From the NCBI RefSeq assembly GCF_900156305.1, contig NZ_FTPL01000005.1, positions 124,001-188,000 of the forward strand: a DNA stretch of 64,000 nt, read 5' to 3'. Position 1 is the first letter of the stretch, and each line of letters opens with the position of its first letter. The stretch comes from Edaphobacillus lindanitolerans. Its GTDB lineage: Bacteria; Bacillota; Bacilli; Bacillales_A; Planococcaceae. The notes below the pieces were generated by a model. That model was not told where the DNA came from, searched no databases, and saw only the letters and a list, made by a program, of their open reading frames with translations. The position numbers and the translations under genes are program-made. This document shows positions 42,884-52,476 of the stretch, piece after piece.

Positions 42884-43471
42884 TTATCGGGCAGACTGCA
42901 GCTTAAGCTGCGTTTGCTTGAGAAGCCGCGGGGCGGAAGAGAAAAGAAGCGCGTTGACCGCGGCGGTCAGGATGATCGACGGAATCATATAGCCGGCGTT
43001 GTAGACGATCGAGTACCACCAGACGTTGTCGCCGAGCTCCAGTGCGGTGGCCCCGAAGAAGACGACGCCCGAAAGGACGTGGCAGGCATACCGCAGCAGG
43101 CCGCCGAGAAGGGTGCCTGCAGAGATGGCCCAGATCATCGCGGCCTTATTGTCCTTCTTTGCCGCAGAGGCGACAAAGCGGGCGAAGAGGCCGGCAAAGC
43201 CGATGACGGTGAACGCGGCAGGATAATCGAGGAAGCCCTGCACCGGATGGATGATATAGGCGCCGGCGAACATCTGGAGCACGCCGAGGACCAAGCCGGT
43301 GAGCAGGCCGCCTCCGAGGCCCCAGCGGAAGGCCATCAGGATGATCGGCACCATCGTCAGGCTAATGGAGCCGCCCTGGAACCACAGTTTAATCGAGATC
43401 TGGTCAAGTACAAAACCGATGGCGGAGAAAATCGCCACTTCAATCAAGAATTGCAGTTTGCTTCGTTGCAT
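42884..43471 (-). CDS. thiT: Thiamine ECF transporter S component ThiT
   Basis: A 195-residue six-helix membrane protein that binds thiamine and works with the shared ECF energising module encoded elsewhere. Characteristic are VPIILMAFRWGLGGGLLTGLVLGVLQ and the aromatic binding region ending DNVWWYSIVYNAGYMIPS. The ATG at 43471 follows GGGGGATATC; longer readings run into the riboswitch terminator. A TPP riboswitch just upstream confirms the assignment. Confidence 0.95.
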   Translation of the reverse strand: MQRSKLQFLIEVAIFSAIGFVLDQISIKLWFQGGSISLTMVPIILMAFRWGLGGGLLTGLVLGVLQMFAGAYIIHPVQGFLDYPAAFTVIGFAGLFARFVASAAKKDNKAAMIWAISAGTLLGGLLRYACHVLSGVVFFGATALELGDNVWWYSIVYNAGYMIPSIILTAAVNALLFSSAPRLLKQTQLKLQSAR

Positions 43472-43518
43472 GGATTGATATCCCCCAGTTGAAGTTGTCG
43501 CAAGATGGGGATGCATAA

Positions 43519-43660
43519 TAAAAAGGCGTCCGGGACAGAACCGGACGCCTTCGGGCATCGTTTTCCATCCACATCCCTGCGCAAGAATGATCTTACAGGT
43601 TCGAAGAGTCTGGACCGTTGCCGTCCACTCTCAGCCGCGCCGGCGGCTCCCCTTGTGGTT
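43519..43660 (-). promoter_or_regulatory. TPP riboswitch with terminator
   Basis: On the minus strand the aptamer reads from CCACAAGGGGAGCC (about 43658) through GGCTGAGAGTGGAC, GAACCTGTAAGATCATTCTTGCG to CAGGGATGTGG (about 43568), the THI-box pattern. A terminator GGCGTCCGG…CCGGACGCC followed by TTTTT lies at 43550–43520. Thiamine pyrophosphate binding should switch thiT off. Confidence 0.94.
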
Positions 43661-43841
43661 TCAATATTCAGTATGGACGCTTCCAGTGTAGTACATAAGA
43701 CGGATGATTTCAAGTCTCTCCGGTTCCCCGGTCCCGGCGGTTCACGCTTTCCGTCAGGCCGCCGTACGATGAAACAGGCTTCCAGCCGCAGACCGGCTGT
43801 GGAATCCGGCCCTGCCGAAACGAGAAAGGAGGAATTCCCCT

Positions 43842-44183
43842 GTGGACACATCCCGCCTGCTGTCGTCACTCAACTATTTCAGCATCGCGTTTGCGCCGTT
43901 CCTGTTTCCCGCCATTGTGTTTTTCACATCGGGCGAGCCGTCCGTCCGGCGCCATGCGAAGCGGGCATGTCTCATCCAGCTCATCCCGGCCGTTCCGTTC
44001 GCAGCCCTTCTGATTGTGACGGTCATGGCGGCAAATGCATTCCGGCAGGCGCCGTTCACGGGAGGAGTTCCGGCGGTCGGCCATGCGGGGGTACAGCTGC
44101 TGCTTGCCCTTTTATTCGCGGGGGCGCAGGGCCTGGCGTTCCTCTGGTGTGTGGCGGCGGGAGTGCGGGCACTCCGGAGCTGA
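43842..44183 (+). CDS. DUF4870-like small membrane protein
   Basis: A 113-residue protein with three hydrophobic helices (about 10–30, 45–65 and 83–108) and the basic motif SVRRHAKRACLIQL after the first, as in the DUF4870 family. The start is GTG at 43842 with AAAGGAGG upstream. It is divergent from the thiT riboswitch. Function unknown. Confidence 0.68.
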   Translation: MDTSRLLSSLNYFSIAFAPFLFPAIVFFTSGEPSVRRHAKRACLIQLIPAVPFAALLIVTVMAANAFRQAPFTGGVPAVGHAGVQLLLALLFAGAQGLAFLWCVAAGVRALRS

Positions 44184-44250
44184 CCGTTTTTTGCAGTGCC
44201 CGGTCTGTGGTATAGTGGAAGATGGAAACCATAGAAGGAAGTGCTGATAA

Positions 44251-44997
<747 letters not shown>

Positions 44998-45018
44998 AAA
45001 TTTAAAAGTCAGTACAGA

Positions 45019-45054
45019 AAAACGGCCCCGGAATCAGTCCGGGGCCGTTTTGAT
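45019..45054. terminator. Bidirectional terminator between map and the membrane protein
   Basis: AAAACGGCCCCGGA/TCCGGGGCCGTTTT with a five-base loop serves both convergent genes. Confidence 0.9.
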
Positions 45055-45061
45055 TATGGGG

Positions 45062-45808
45062 TTATTTGTCCTCGGCCGGTTCCAGCCGCCGTGCAGGTTT
45101 CCGCATGTCCAGAAACACCCAGACCACCGCGACGGCTGCCAGGAACAGCGAAGCCGCCGTGACGAACGGCTCTTCAAAAAGGTTGTGGAACGCCACCATG
45201 GCTGCGTTCCAGGCGAAGACGAGTGCGAATGTCCGGTCTCCATAATGATGGAGGAAGTGGAGTGCAACTGCCCCGACGAGCGTATTGGTGATGATGGCCC
45301 AAAGCGGGTCGCTCAGCCCAAAACCGCTCCAATCGTAATATTCCAGTGTATAGTGAATGACTGCGAACAGACAGAACAGGCTCCATGAGAACATCGCTGA
45401 TATCGGAATCCGGCCTGCCGGCGAGTTTTCCCGGCGCGGATAGCTGAAGTACAGGACGGCCAGCAGAATGATCTGAACAAATCCGGCCAGAAGCGCGGTG
45501 AACAGGTTCACTTCCTGCCAGGCGGTGAGTTTGACGATCTGCGCGAGGCAGATGCCGATGAATAACCCGGCCCGCATCGTCAGGACCCCGCTGCCGGCAC
45601 CGTTTTTTCCGAAGCGGATCACCCAGAGGGCGAGGAGCGGGTAGACGGCCAGCAGGAGCACTGCCGAAAACTGGGCCGGCATGAAAATGACCGGAAGACG
45701 TCCGGCAATCTCGGCCGCCGGATGGCCGCCTGCGGGCATCAGGTAGAAAGCCGCCTGGAACCCGGCTGCAGCGAGCAGCGCGACGCCCATGATCAGTTGT
45801 CGGATCAA
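45062..45808 (-). CDS. Seven-helix membrane protein, TspO-like at most
   Basis: A 248-residue protein with seven hydrophobic helices and aromatic-rich loops (LFAVIHYTLEYYDWSG, VFAWNAAMVAFHN). The overall look recalls large TspO/tryptophan-rich relatives, but the signature PPxxxF is absent. The start is TTG at 45808, nine bases after AGGAGG; an ATG in another frame would give a non-hydrophobic product. Function unknown. Confidence 0.7.
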   Translation of the reverse strand: MIRQLIMGVALLAAAGFQAAFYLMPAGGHPAAEIAGRLPVIFMPAQFSAVLLLAVYPLLALWVIRFGKNGAGSGVLTMRAGLFIGICLAQIVKLTAWQEVNLFTALLAGFVQIILLAVLYFSYPRRENSPAGRIPISAMFSWSLFCLFAVIHYTLEYYDWSGFGLSDPLWAIITNTLVGAVALHFLHHYGDRTFALVFAWNAAMVAFHNLFEEPFVTAASLFLAAVAVVWVFLDMRKPARRLEPAEDK

Positions 45809-45918
45809 TCATCTTCACCTCCTACTTAGAATAGTATACATACGTTTGAGGATTTGTACGCCGGAAAGTGTGACATCTTATTGCCAGTTGGAACGTTTCG
45901 CCAATCGAATAACCGTGA

Positions 45919-45924
45919 TATAAT
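45919..45924 (+). promoter_or_regulatory. −10 box of the pepF promoter
   Basis: A perfect TATAAT, with TTCGCC as a poor −35 at 17 bases, 50 bases before the pepF ATG. Confidence 0.4.
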
Positions 45925-45974
45925 GGAGGGGATCGATTTTTGTGAAAATTGGCAAACGGGCAGGGGGAATTTTG

Positions 45975-47777
45975 ATGACAACCAAGACTTATCCGGTCAC
46001 TTGGGACCTGGAAACCTTCTTCAAGGGCGGCAGTGCCTCTTCGGAACTTCGGAGCCATCTCGACGAGGCCTCGGATCTCGTGCAGGGCTTTGCGGACCAT
46101 ATTTCCGCCTTCCACACTCCGGAGAGCACTTCGGACGCCGGACGGGTGGCAGAGCTCCTGGAAGAGACGAAAGAGACGATGAACCATCTCCGGGAGGCGG
46201 GCGCGGTCATCGGATGCTACCTGGCACAGGACACGACCGACAAGCAGGCGCTTCTGCTGCAGGGAGAGACCTCTGCGCTCGGCGCGAAATTCCAGACTGC
46301 GTTCATGTCATTCCAGCAAAAGCTCGCCAAGACGGACGGCCCGGTCTGGGATGAACTGCTCCGGCAGGACGGTCTGAAGGAATTCGCCTTCATCCTCGGA
46401 GAGTGGCGCAGAAAATCCGCCGACAGGCTGCCGGAAGCGGAGGAAGCGCTCATCACGGCGCTGTCGGTCGACGGCTACCACGGCTGGGGCGAGCTGTATG
46501 ACCTGCTCGTCGGGGATACGAAAGTGACCGTGACGGTCGACGGGGAAGCGCGCGAGCTGTCGGTCGGGCAGGCGAACAACCTCAGTTCCCACCCGGACGC
46601 TGCGGTGCGGAAGGAAGCATTCGAGAAACTCGAGGCGGCCTGGGCGGAGAAGGAAGAGTTCTTTGCAAAGGCGCTGAATTCGATCGCCGGCTACCGTCTG
46701 GCCGTCTATGAAAAACGGGGTTGGGATCACGTTCTGAAGGAGCCCCTTGAGTATAACCGGATGAAGGAAGAAACACTCGACGCGATGTGGGGGGCCATTT
46801 CTGCGAACAAAGAACCGTTTGCCCGCTATCTCGGGCGGAAGGCGGAACTGCTCGGCAAGCAGAAGCTTGACTGGTATGACGCCGACGCGCCGGTGACGGA
46901 ATCGACGGCGACGATCGGCTACCAGGAAGGGGCCGAGTTCATCATCGACCACTTCGGCAAATTCGGGCCTGAGCTGCAGTCGTTCGCCCGCATGGCGCTG
47001 GAGGACGGCTGGGTCGAGGCGGAGGACCGCCCGAACAAGCGGCCGGGCGGCTTCTGCACAGGCATGCCGCAATCCGAACAATCGCGGATCTTCATGACGT
47101 ACAGCGGCTCGATGTCGAATGTGGCCACGCTGGCCCATGAGCTGGGCCACGCGTTCCATTCATACGCACTCCGTCCGGTCCATTCCCTCAATCGCGGATA
47201 TGCGATGAATGTCGCCGAGACCGCGTCCACGTTCGCGGAGATGATCGTGGCCGATGCGGCAGTGAAGGAAGCGAAGACAGAAGAAGAGAAACTTTCGCTG
47301 CTTGAAGACAAGATCCAGCGCAGCGTGGCGTTTTTCATGAACATCCATGCCCGCTTCCTGTTCGAGACGAGGTTCTACGAAGAACGCAAGAAAGGCATCG
47401 TTTCTTCCGACCGTCTGAACGAACTGATGGAAGAGGCACAGCGCGAAGCGTATGCGGGCGCACTGGGCGAAGCCCATCCGCACTTCTGGGCATCGAAGCT
47501 TCATTTCTATATTACCGGTGTGCCCTTCTACAACTTCCCGTACACGTTCGGCTATCTGTTCTCCCTGAGCATCTATGCGAAAGCGCTCGAGGAAGGCGAG
47601 GCGTTCGAAGAGAAATACATGGCGCTTCTCCGGGATACGGCCGTCATGACGGTGGAAGACCTGGCCATGAAGCACCTCGGGGAAGACATCATGAAGCAGG
47701 AATTCTGGGAGAAGGGCGTCCGGCTCTGTGTCCGCGACGTGGAAGAGTTCCTTGAATTGACTGCACGTAAAGGATGA
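45975..47777 (+). CDS. pepF: Oligoendopeptidase F (M3 family)
   Basis: A 600-residue cytosolic zinc peptidase that trims oligopeptides. The zinc motif is AHELGHAFHS (about residue 385) with the third ligand Glu about 25 residues on, in NVAETASTFAEM. The N-terminal helical half and the C-terminal FYNFPYTFGYLFS are typical. The ATG at 45975 follows CAGGGGGAA. An acetyltransferase gene follows after seven bases, so they form an operon. Confidence 0.94.
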   Translation: MTTKTYPVTWDLETFFKGGSASSELRSHLDEASDLVQGFADHISAFHTPESTSDAGRVAELLEETKETMNHLREAGAVIGCYLAQDTTDKQALLLQGETSALGAKFQTAFMSFQQKLAKTDGPVWDELLRQDGLKEFAFILGEWRRKSADRLPEAEEALITALSVDGYHGWGELYDLLVGDTKVTVTVDGEARELSVGQANNLSSHPDAAVRKEAFEKLEAAWAEKEEFFAKALNSIAGYRLAVYEKRGWDHVLKEPLEYNRMKEETLDAMWGAISANKEPFARYLGRKAELLGKQKLDWYDADAPVTESTATIGYQEGAEFIIDHFGKFGPELQSFARMALEDGWVEAEDRPNKRPGGFCTGMPQSEQSRIFMTYSGSMSNVATLAHELGHAFHSYALRPVHSLNRGYAMNVAETASTFAEMIVADAAVKEAKTEEEKLSLLEDKIQRSVAFFMNIHARFLFETRFYEERKKGIVSSDRLNELMEEAQREAYAGALGEAHPHFWASKLHFYITGVPFYNFPYTFGYLFSLSIYAKALEEGEAFEEKYMALLRDTAVMTVEDLAMKHLGEDIMKQEFWEKGVRLCVRDVEEFLELTARKG

Positions 47778-47784
47778 ATGCGCC

Positions 47785-48330
47785 GTGATTACGCTGAGAG
47801 GCGAGAATGTCGTGCTCCGTGTCCTCAATGATGACGACGCGCTTGCGATGACCAATCTCGTATCACGCAATAAACTGTATTGGTCGGTTTATGAGCCGCG
47901 CCATGACAGTTCTTATTATACGGTCGCCGTACAGCGGGAAAAAATCCGGGAATCCCTCCAGCAGCTGAGGGAGAAAAGGGAATACAGCTTCGGCATATTC
48001 CGTGCGGACAACAACCGGCTGATCGGCCATATTTCCCTTTACGGGATCAAGCGGCTCCCGTTCCTGAGCGGATTCGTCGGTTACTCAATCGACCAGGTTG
48101 AAACAGGCAAAGGCCTCGCCACGGAAGCGGTCCGGCTTATTGTCCGGTTCGGCTTCGAGCGGGCGGGCATCCACCGGATCGAAGCCTATGTGTCTCCGAG
48201 GAATGCCGGCTCCGTCCGCGTCCTGGAGAAAGCGGGCCTCCAGCAGGAGGGGCTGCTCCGTCAACTGCTCTTCATCAACGGTGAATGGGAGGACCACTAC
48301 CTGTACGCCATCCTTGAAGACGACCATTGA
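47785..48330 (+). CDS. GNAT-family N-acetyltransferase (RimJ/RimL type)
   Basis: A 181-residue acetyltransferase of the ribosomal-protein-alanine acetyltransferase group: LRGENVVLRVLNDDDA at the N-terminus, GYSIDQVETGKGLATEAVRL with the acetyl-CoA loop (about 105–125), and the closing SVRVLEKAGLQQEGLLRQ. The GTG start lies seven bases after the pepF stop with AAAGGATG upstream. Substrate unknown. Confidence 0.9.
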   Translation: MITLRGENVVLRVLNDDDALAMTNLVSRNKLYWSVYEPRHDSSYYTVAVQREKIRESLQQLREKREYSFGIFRADNNRLIGHISLYGIKRLPFLSGFVGYSIDQVETGKGLATEAVRLIVRFGFERAGIHRIEAYVSPRNAGSVRVLEKAGLQQEGLLRQLLFINGEWEDHYLYAILEDDH

Positions 48331-48370
48331 AAGGGCAAGGCCGCCCTGCGGAGACATCTGTCCAAACTGA

Positions 48371-48404
48371 GAAACCTGTTCCGGTGAGCCGGAACAGGTT
48401 TCTT
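48371..48404 (+). terminator. Terminator after the pepF operon
   Basis: AAACCTGTTCCGG/CCGGAACAGGTTT with a four-base loop is followed by CTTT. Confidence 0.8.
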
Positions 48405-48521
48405 TGGGTGAAGGGGGAGGAAAGGGAAGAGGCGGGTGCATGAGCGGGGGAACAGGGGGCCCTGGAAAGCCTCGCGACCTCCGCCCTCAGCATGCACCCG
48501 AGGAAGCTGCAGTCCCAACCA

Positions 48522-48562
48522 AAAACCCGTTCCGCCACAAAGGCCGGAACGGGTTTCTTCTT
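48522..48562 (-). terminator. Terminator of mreBH
   Basis: On the minus strand AACCCGTTCCGGCC…GGCGGAACGGGTT is followed by TTTTGG. The stem resembles the hairpin at 48371 on the other side, both built on CCGTTCCGG-like sequence. Confidence 0.8.
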
Positions 48563-48569
48563 CCTTCTA

Positions 48570-49574
48570 TCACAATGCCACTTTTCTCAAGGTCATGATG
48601 GTGCCGAGCGCTTTACCGGTGCCGACCGCGACGGCTGCCATTGGTTCAGGCGCGGTATGGACCGGGACGGAAATGACTTGGGAAAGCCAGTCCTGAAGCC
48701 CGTTGAGTAGAGAGCCTCCGCCGGTGAGCACGATGCCCTGGTCGACAATGTCGCCGGACAGTTCGGCGGGGCACAGTTCCAGTGTAGTCCGGATGGCTTC
48801 CAGAATCGTTTCCATTCCTTCTTTCAGGCAGTGCTGGATATCACGGGAATGGAGCGTGATCGTCTTCGGTAGGCCCGTGACGACATCCCGTCCGCGGACT
48901 TCCATCGTCTTCGCTTCATGGGCGACGGGGGCATATCCGATTTCCTTCTTGATCGCCTCGGCAGTTTGTTCGCCAATCAGGACATTATGGCGCTTCCGTA
49001 CATACTGGATGATTTCCTCATCCATTTTGTCCCCGGCAAATTTGACGCTGTTGGACGAGACGACTCCGCCGAAGGAGATGATGGCGACTTCGGTCGTGCC
49101 GCCGCCGATATCGACGATGACATTGGCGATCGGTTCATCGACCGGCAGATCGGCACCGATTGCGGCGGCGACGGGTTCCTCGATGAGATGGACTTCCTTC
49201 GCGCCGAAAGACTTGATCGCGTCCACAATGGCGCGCTGTTCGACGGAAGTCGCGCCACAAGGGACGGCCGCCACAACGCGGGGCTTCCGGACGGATTGTC
49301 CGATCGCCTTGGTCGCCTTGGCCATGGCGGATTTCAGCATGACCGCAGTCATGTCATAATCGGCGATGACGCCGTCCCGCATCGGGCGGATAGCCCGGAT
49401 CTGGCCCGGTGTCTTGCCGATCATCACTTTGGCTTCGTTGCCGACTGCGATGATGGCACCGCTTTGATCCACGGCGACAACGGCAGGTTCATTGAAGACA
49501 ATTTCTTTCGAGCTCGTATAAATGAGCAAATTGGCTGTGCCAAGATCTATTCCAATATCAGTAGAGTTCCACAT
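48570..49574 (-). CDS. mreBH: MreB-family actin-like rod-shape protein (MreBH/Mbl type)
   Basis: A 334-residue actin homologue guiding lateral wall synthesis. ATP-binding motifs: [43 protein letters not shown] and the adenosine motif [12 protein letters not shown]. It is solitary, without mreC/mreD beside it, so it is an MreBH- or Mbl-like paralogue rather than MreB itself. GGGAGGC precedes the ATG. Confidence 0.9.
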   Translation of the reverse strand: MWNSTDIGIDLGTANLLIYTSSKEIVFNEPAVVAVDQSGAIIAVGNEAKVMIGKTPGQIRAIRPMRDGVIADYDMTAVMLKSAMAKATKAIGQSVRKPRVVAAVPCGATSVEQRAIVDAIKSFGAKEVHLIEEPVAAAIGADLPVDEPIANVIVDIGGGTTEVAIISFGGVVSSNSVKFAGDKMDEEIIQYVRKRHNVLIGEQTAEAIKKEIGYAPVAHEAKTMEVRGRDVVTGLPKTITLHSRDIQHCLKEGMETILEAIRTTLELCPAELSGDIVDQGIVLTGGGSLLNGLQDWLSQVISVPVHTAPEPMAAVAVGTGKALGTIMTLRKVAL

Positions 49575-49785
49575 GGTGAAATGCCTCCCGGTGACCGTGA
49601 TTTCTGCTTCTCATAGTATAGTGGAAAGCCTTCACAAGGCAAAATGGTGAATGTTGGATTATGACAGAAGAAATGAGGTCAAAGGGATAATTTTTCCTTG
49701 ATAAAGGAAAAAAATAGAGACCAAAGGCCTCTTTTGTTACAGACTTTTCATCGTAATGAAATCAGTTCGTAAATAAAATATCATG
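49575..49785. other. Intergenic region upstream of mreBH
   Basis: No gene seen. The sequence is AT-rich from about 49680, likely holding the mreBH promoter, but no clear hexamer pair was identified. Confidence 0.3.
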
Positions 49786-49817
49786 TAAAAAGCTGCCGTT
49801 GCCGGCAGCTTTTTTTA
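49786..49817 (-). terminator. Terminator of the small membrane protein at 49815
   Basis: AAAAAGCTGCCG/CGGCAGCTTTTTTT with a four-base loop. On the minus strand the gene's stop codon overlaps the start of this hairpin. Confidence 0.8.
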
Positions 49818-49967
49818 TAGATCGAAGTTATGATCGTGTTCAGGTTTCGGATCGATGATGTTGGAGTCCTCAGCCACCATTCCTTTTTTGAGGAAATGCA
49901 TGATGAAGAGTCCGACGAACAGAAGGATGACCATATAACCGATGACGGTTGTATACATGAGCCACAT
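49815..49967 (-). CDS. Small single-helix membrane protein
   Basis: A 50-residue protein: MWLMYTTVIGYMV starts one membrane helix (about residues 5–27), followed by a basic and then acidic tail (EDSNIIDPKPEHDHNFDL). GAGGAGTG lies eight bases before the ATG, and a terminator overlaps the stop, which together support a real gene. The family is not recognised; it has the size of YtzI-like or oxidase-accessory peptides. Confidence 0.65.
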   Translation of the reverse strand: MWLMYTTVIGYMVILLFVGLFIMHFLKKGMVAEDSNIIDPKPEHDHNFDL

Positions 49968-50109
49968 GCGGGAACACTCCTCTCTAAATCAGGTTCTGTC
50001 GTAGTCTATAGCCAGTATACTACAATTCCCGCACAAATTTAAGAGGGGGTTAATGGAACCGTTCCGAATTGTGACAGATTTGTACACAGGTCAGCGCCGG
50101 TCAATCCAA

Positions 50110-51345
50110 TCAGAATGCCCACTCGCCGCCGCGGAAAATCGGCTCGCGTGTACCGTCATCCAGAATGCCGTCGATGTCCATCTGATCGGAGCCGATCATG
50201 AAGTCAACGTGCGTGATGCTTTGGTTGAGCCCATGCGCTTCGAGTTCAGCCCGGTCCATCTCCTTGCCGCCTTCCACGCAGAAGGCATAGGCACTTCCGA
50301 TTGCAAGGTGGTTGGACGCATTTTCATCGAACAGCGTGTTGAAGAACAGGATGCCGGAAGTCGAAATCGGTGAGGAATGGGGAACGAGCGCCACTTCTCC
50401 GAGCGACTTGGCTCCTTCGTCCGCCTCGATGAGGTGCTTCAGCACATCTTCGCCCTGTTCAGCTTCCACCGCGGAGATCCGGCCGGACTCGAATGTGATC
50501 TTGAAGTTGTCGATGATGTTGCCGCTGTAGCTGAGCGGCTTCGTGCTGGAAACATAGCCGTCGATCCGGTCTTTATGCGGGACGGTGAACACTTCTTCCG
50601 TCGGCATATTGGCCATGAATTCGTTGCCCTTCGCGTTGATGCTGCCGGCACCGGCCCACAGGTGGCCTTCAGGAAGGCCAATCGTCAGGTCCGTTCCCGG
50701 TGCAGTGTAATGAAGCTTGGCATACTTGCGCTCGTTCAGATGCTCGACTTTTTCGTGCAGGGTTTCATCATGTTTCTTCCATGCGGCGACCGGATCCTCC
50801 GTGTCCGCGCGGACGGCCTTGAAGATGGCGTCCCAGAGTGCCGGCACCTGATCCGCTTCCGGCTTGTCCGGGAAGACCTTTGCCGCCCAGGCCGCGGACG
50901 GAGCGGCGATGACCGTCCAGCTGACCTTGTCGGACTGGACAGCCTGGCGGTAGCCCTCGAGCGCCTGGCCGGCCGTTTTCTGGAACGTGGCGATCTTGTT
51001 CGGATCCGCGTTCTTCAGCAGGTCGGGGCTTTGGGAGACGATGTTCATGAATGCCGCATTCATGTCGATGAGCTCCTGGCGCATCGCGGGAATCCAGTCA
51101 GGGAACTCGGAAAACGATGCTTCCGGTGCGAGCTCGTAGCGGAGGCGGGTCACTTCGTCATCGCCCCAGTCCACGATCACGTGGCTGGCTCCGGCTTCGT
51201 ATGCTTTTTTCACGACGAGGCGGACGAACTCCGCCGATTCAATCGACGCCCCGATGTACAGCGGCTGGCCCGGCTGGACATTGACACCGACCTTCACTGC
51301 CAGTTCCGCATATTTTTCAAGATTTTCTTCAAAAGTCGCCATCAT
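50110..51345 (-). CDS. ampS: M29-family aminopeptidase (AmpS/aminopeptidase T)
   Basis: A 411-residue metallo-aminopeptidase of the M29 (thermophilic aminopeptidase) family. Recognisable are the N-terminal NVQPGQPLYIG, the central GTDLTIGLPEGHLWAG, the catalytic region with NMPTEEVFTVP (Glu), and the C-terminal NHLAIGSAYAFCVEGG and VDFMIGSDQMDIDG. AAAGGGG lies six bases before the first ATG. Monocistronic. Array E lies upstream. Confidence 0.92.
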   Translation of the reverse strand: MMATFEENLEKYAELAVKVGVNVQPGQPLYIGASIESAEFVRLVVKKAYEAGASHVIVDWGDDEVTRLRYELAPEASFSEFPDWIPAMRQELIDMNAAFMNIVSQSPDLLKNADPNKIATFQKTAGQALEGYRQAVQSDKVSWTVIAAPSAAWAAKVFPDKPEADQVPALWDAIFKAVRADTEDPVAAWKKHDETLHEKVEHLNERKYAKLHYTAPGTDLTIGLPEGHLWAGAGSINAKGNEFMANMPTEEVFTVPHKDRIDGYVSSTKPLSYSGNIIDNFKITFESGRISAVEAEQGEDVLKHLIEADEGAKSLGEVALVPHSSPISTSGILFFNTLFDENASNHLAIGSAYAFCVEGGKEMDRAELEAHGLNQSITHVDFMIGSDQMDIDGILDDGTREPIFRGGEWAF

Positions 51346-51499
51346 TCAAAACCCCTTTCTGTTCTATGAATAGTCTACCAATTCCGGCGGGTTTCCGCCA
51401 ACGTGCGAGTGGACAGATCCTCAAACTTTTTGGGAGGGTTTTTTAGCCGGGGCCGTGCGGCTTCAGGGGGTTATGTCCGATGCGGTGGCGGTTCGGGTT

Positions 51500-52075
51500 T
51501 TTAACGGCCGATCGTGGGAAGTTCACGCCCGATGTGATGTAGTGCCCGAGATTCGTGTACGATCGAGGAAGGTTCGCGGCCGATGTGGAGCGGTCCGGCA
51601 ATTCGTGTCTGATCGTGGGTGTTTCGCGACCGATGTTGCACTGTGCCCGAGATTCACGGCCGGTCTTGGGAAGTTTGCGCCCGAGCTCTGCGGCCGATGA
51701 GGAGCCGTCCGGCAATTCGCGTCTGATCGGGGGTGTTTCGCGACCGATTTTCCACAGTGCCAAAGATTCACGGCCGATCGTGGGAAGTCTGCGCCCGATC
51801 GTGTGAAGCTCGCGACCGATGTGATGCAGTGCCCGAGATTCGCGTCCGATCGAAGAAGGTTCGCGCCCGATGTGAAGCCGTCCGGCAATTCGCGTCTGAT
51901 CGGGGGTGTTTCGCGACCGATGTTCCACTGTGCCGAAGATTCACGTCCGGTCGTGGGAAGTCTGCGTCCGATTGAGGAAGGTTCGCGACCGATGTGAAGC
52001 CGTCCGGCAATTCGCGGCCGATCGAGAAACGTTCACGCCCGGTACGCCCTGTGCCAGAAATATACGCCTGATCCG
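51500..52075. repeat. Intergenic 21-bp-related composite array E
   Basis: About 22 copies of a core close to TTCGCGNCCGAT (variants TTCACG, TTCGTG, TCTGCG; end GGT or GAT) at distances of 21 or about 30 bases, largely alternating so that a 51-base higher-order unit appears. Spacers read GTGGGAAG, GAGGAAGG, GTGATGCAGTGCCCGAGA or GTGAAGCCGTCCGGCAA. Several frames on both strands stay open only because the spacings are near multiples of three. Confidence 0.85.
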
Positions 52076-52130
52076 TCACCCGCTCCGAAAGCCACCCCGA
52101 ATCCGTCACCACTCAAAAAAATCAAAAGAA

Positions 52131-52163
52131 AACCGGGTCGCCTTTGGCGGCGCCCCGGCTTTC
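52131..52163 (-). terminator. Terminator of the yfkK homologue
   Basis: On the minus strand AGCCGGGGCGCC…GGCGACCCGGTT, an imperfect stem, is followed by TTCTTTTG. Confidence 0.6.
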
Positions 52164-52177
52164 CCGTGTTCACGTCA

Positions 52178-52399
52178 TCATTTTCTCATGTTGCCGAGTT
52201 CGGCCGCAATGGCCTGCATTTCATTCGGGCTGAAGCTGTCCCGTTTCATGACCATTTCGTAGAGGTCCAGCAGATCTTCGTAGTCGCTTCCGTTGAAGTG
52301 CTCCGATTTCATGGCGTCCACGTTGACCATGCGCAGCTTTTCTTTGATGGCGGTGATCATGTATTCAATATTTTCGCTTGACGGGTTTGTGAGATTCAT
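52178..52399 (-). CDS. yfkK: DUF1128/UPF0435 protein, YfkK-like
   Basis: A 73-residue helical protein with the family features [22 protein letters not shown] and [26 protein letters not shown]. The ATG at 52399 lies about ten bases after AAAGG; a GTG nine bases earlier touches that site. Function unknown; it belongs to the yfk gene set also represented by yfkE and yfkF here. Confidence 0.85.
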   Translation of the reverse strand: MNLTNPSSENIEYMITAIKEKLRMVNVDAMKSEHFNGSDYEDLLDLYEMVMKRDSFSPNEMQAIAAELGNMRK

Positions 52400-52476
52400 A
52401 GGTTTCACGCCTTTCGTCTGACTCGAACCATTTTTGCACTAAATGGCGAGGGTGTCAAACTTGGCTCCGGCCGGGA

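Noticed and set aside
51443-51928. Open frames of 80–160 codons on both strands in array E
   Set aside because: Several frames are open together because repeat spacings are near multiples of three; no ribosome sites; products are low-complexity repeats.
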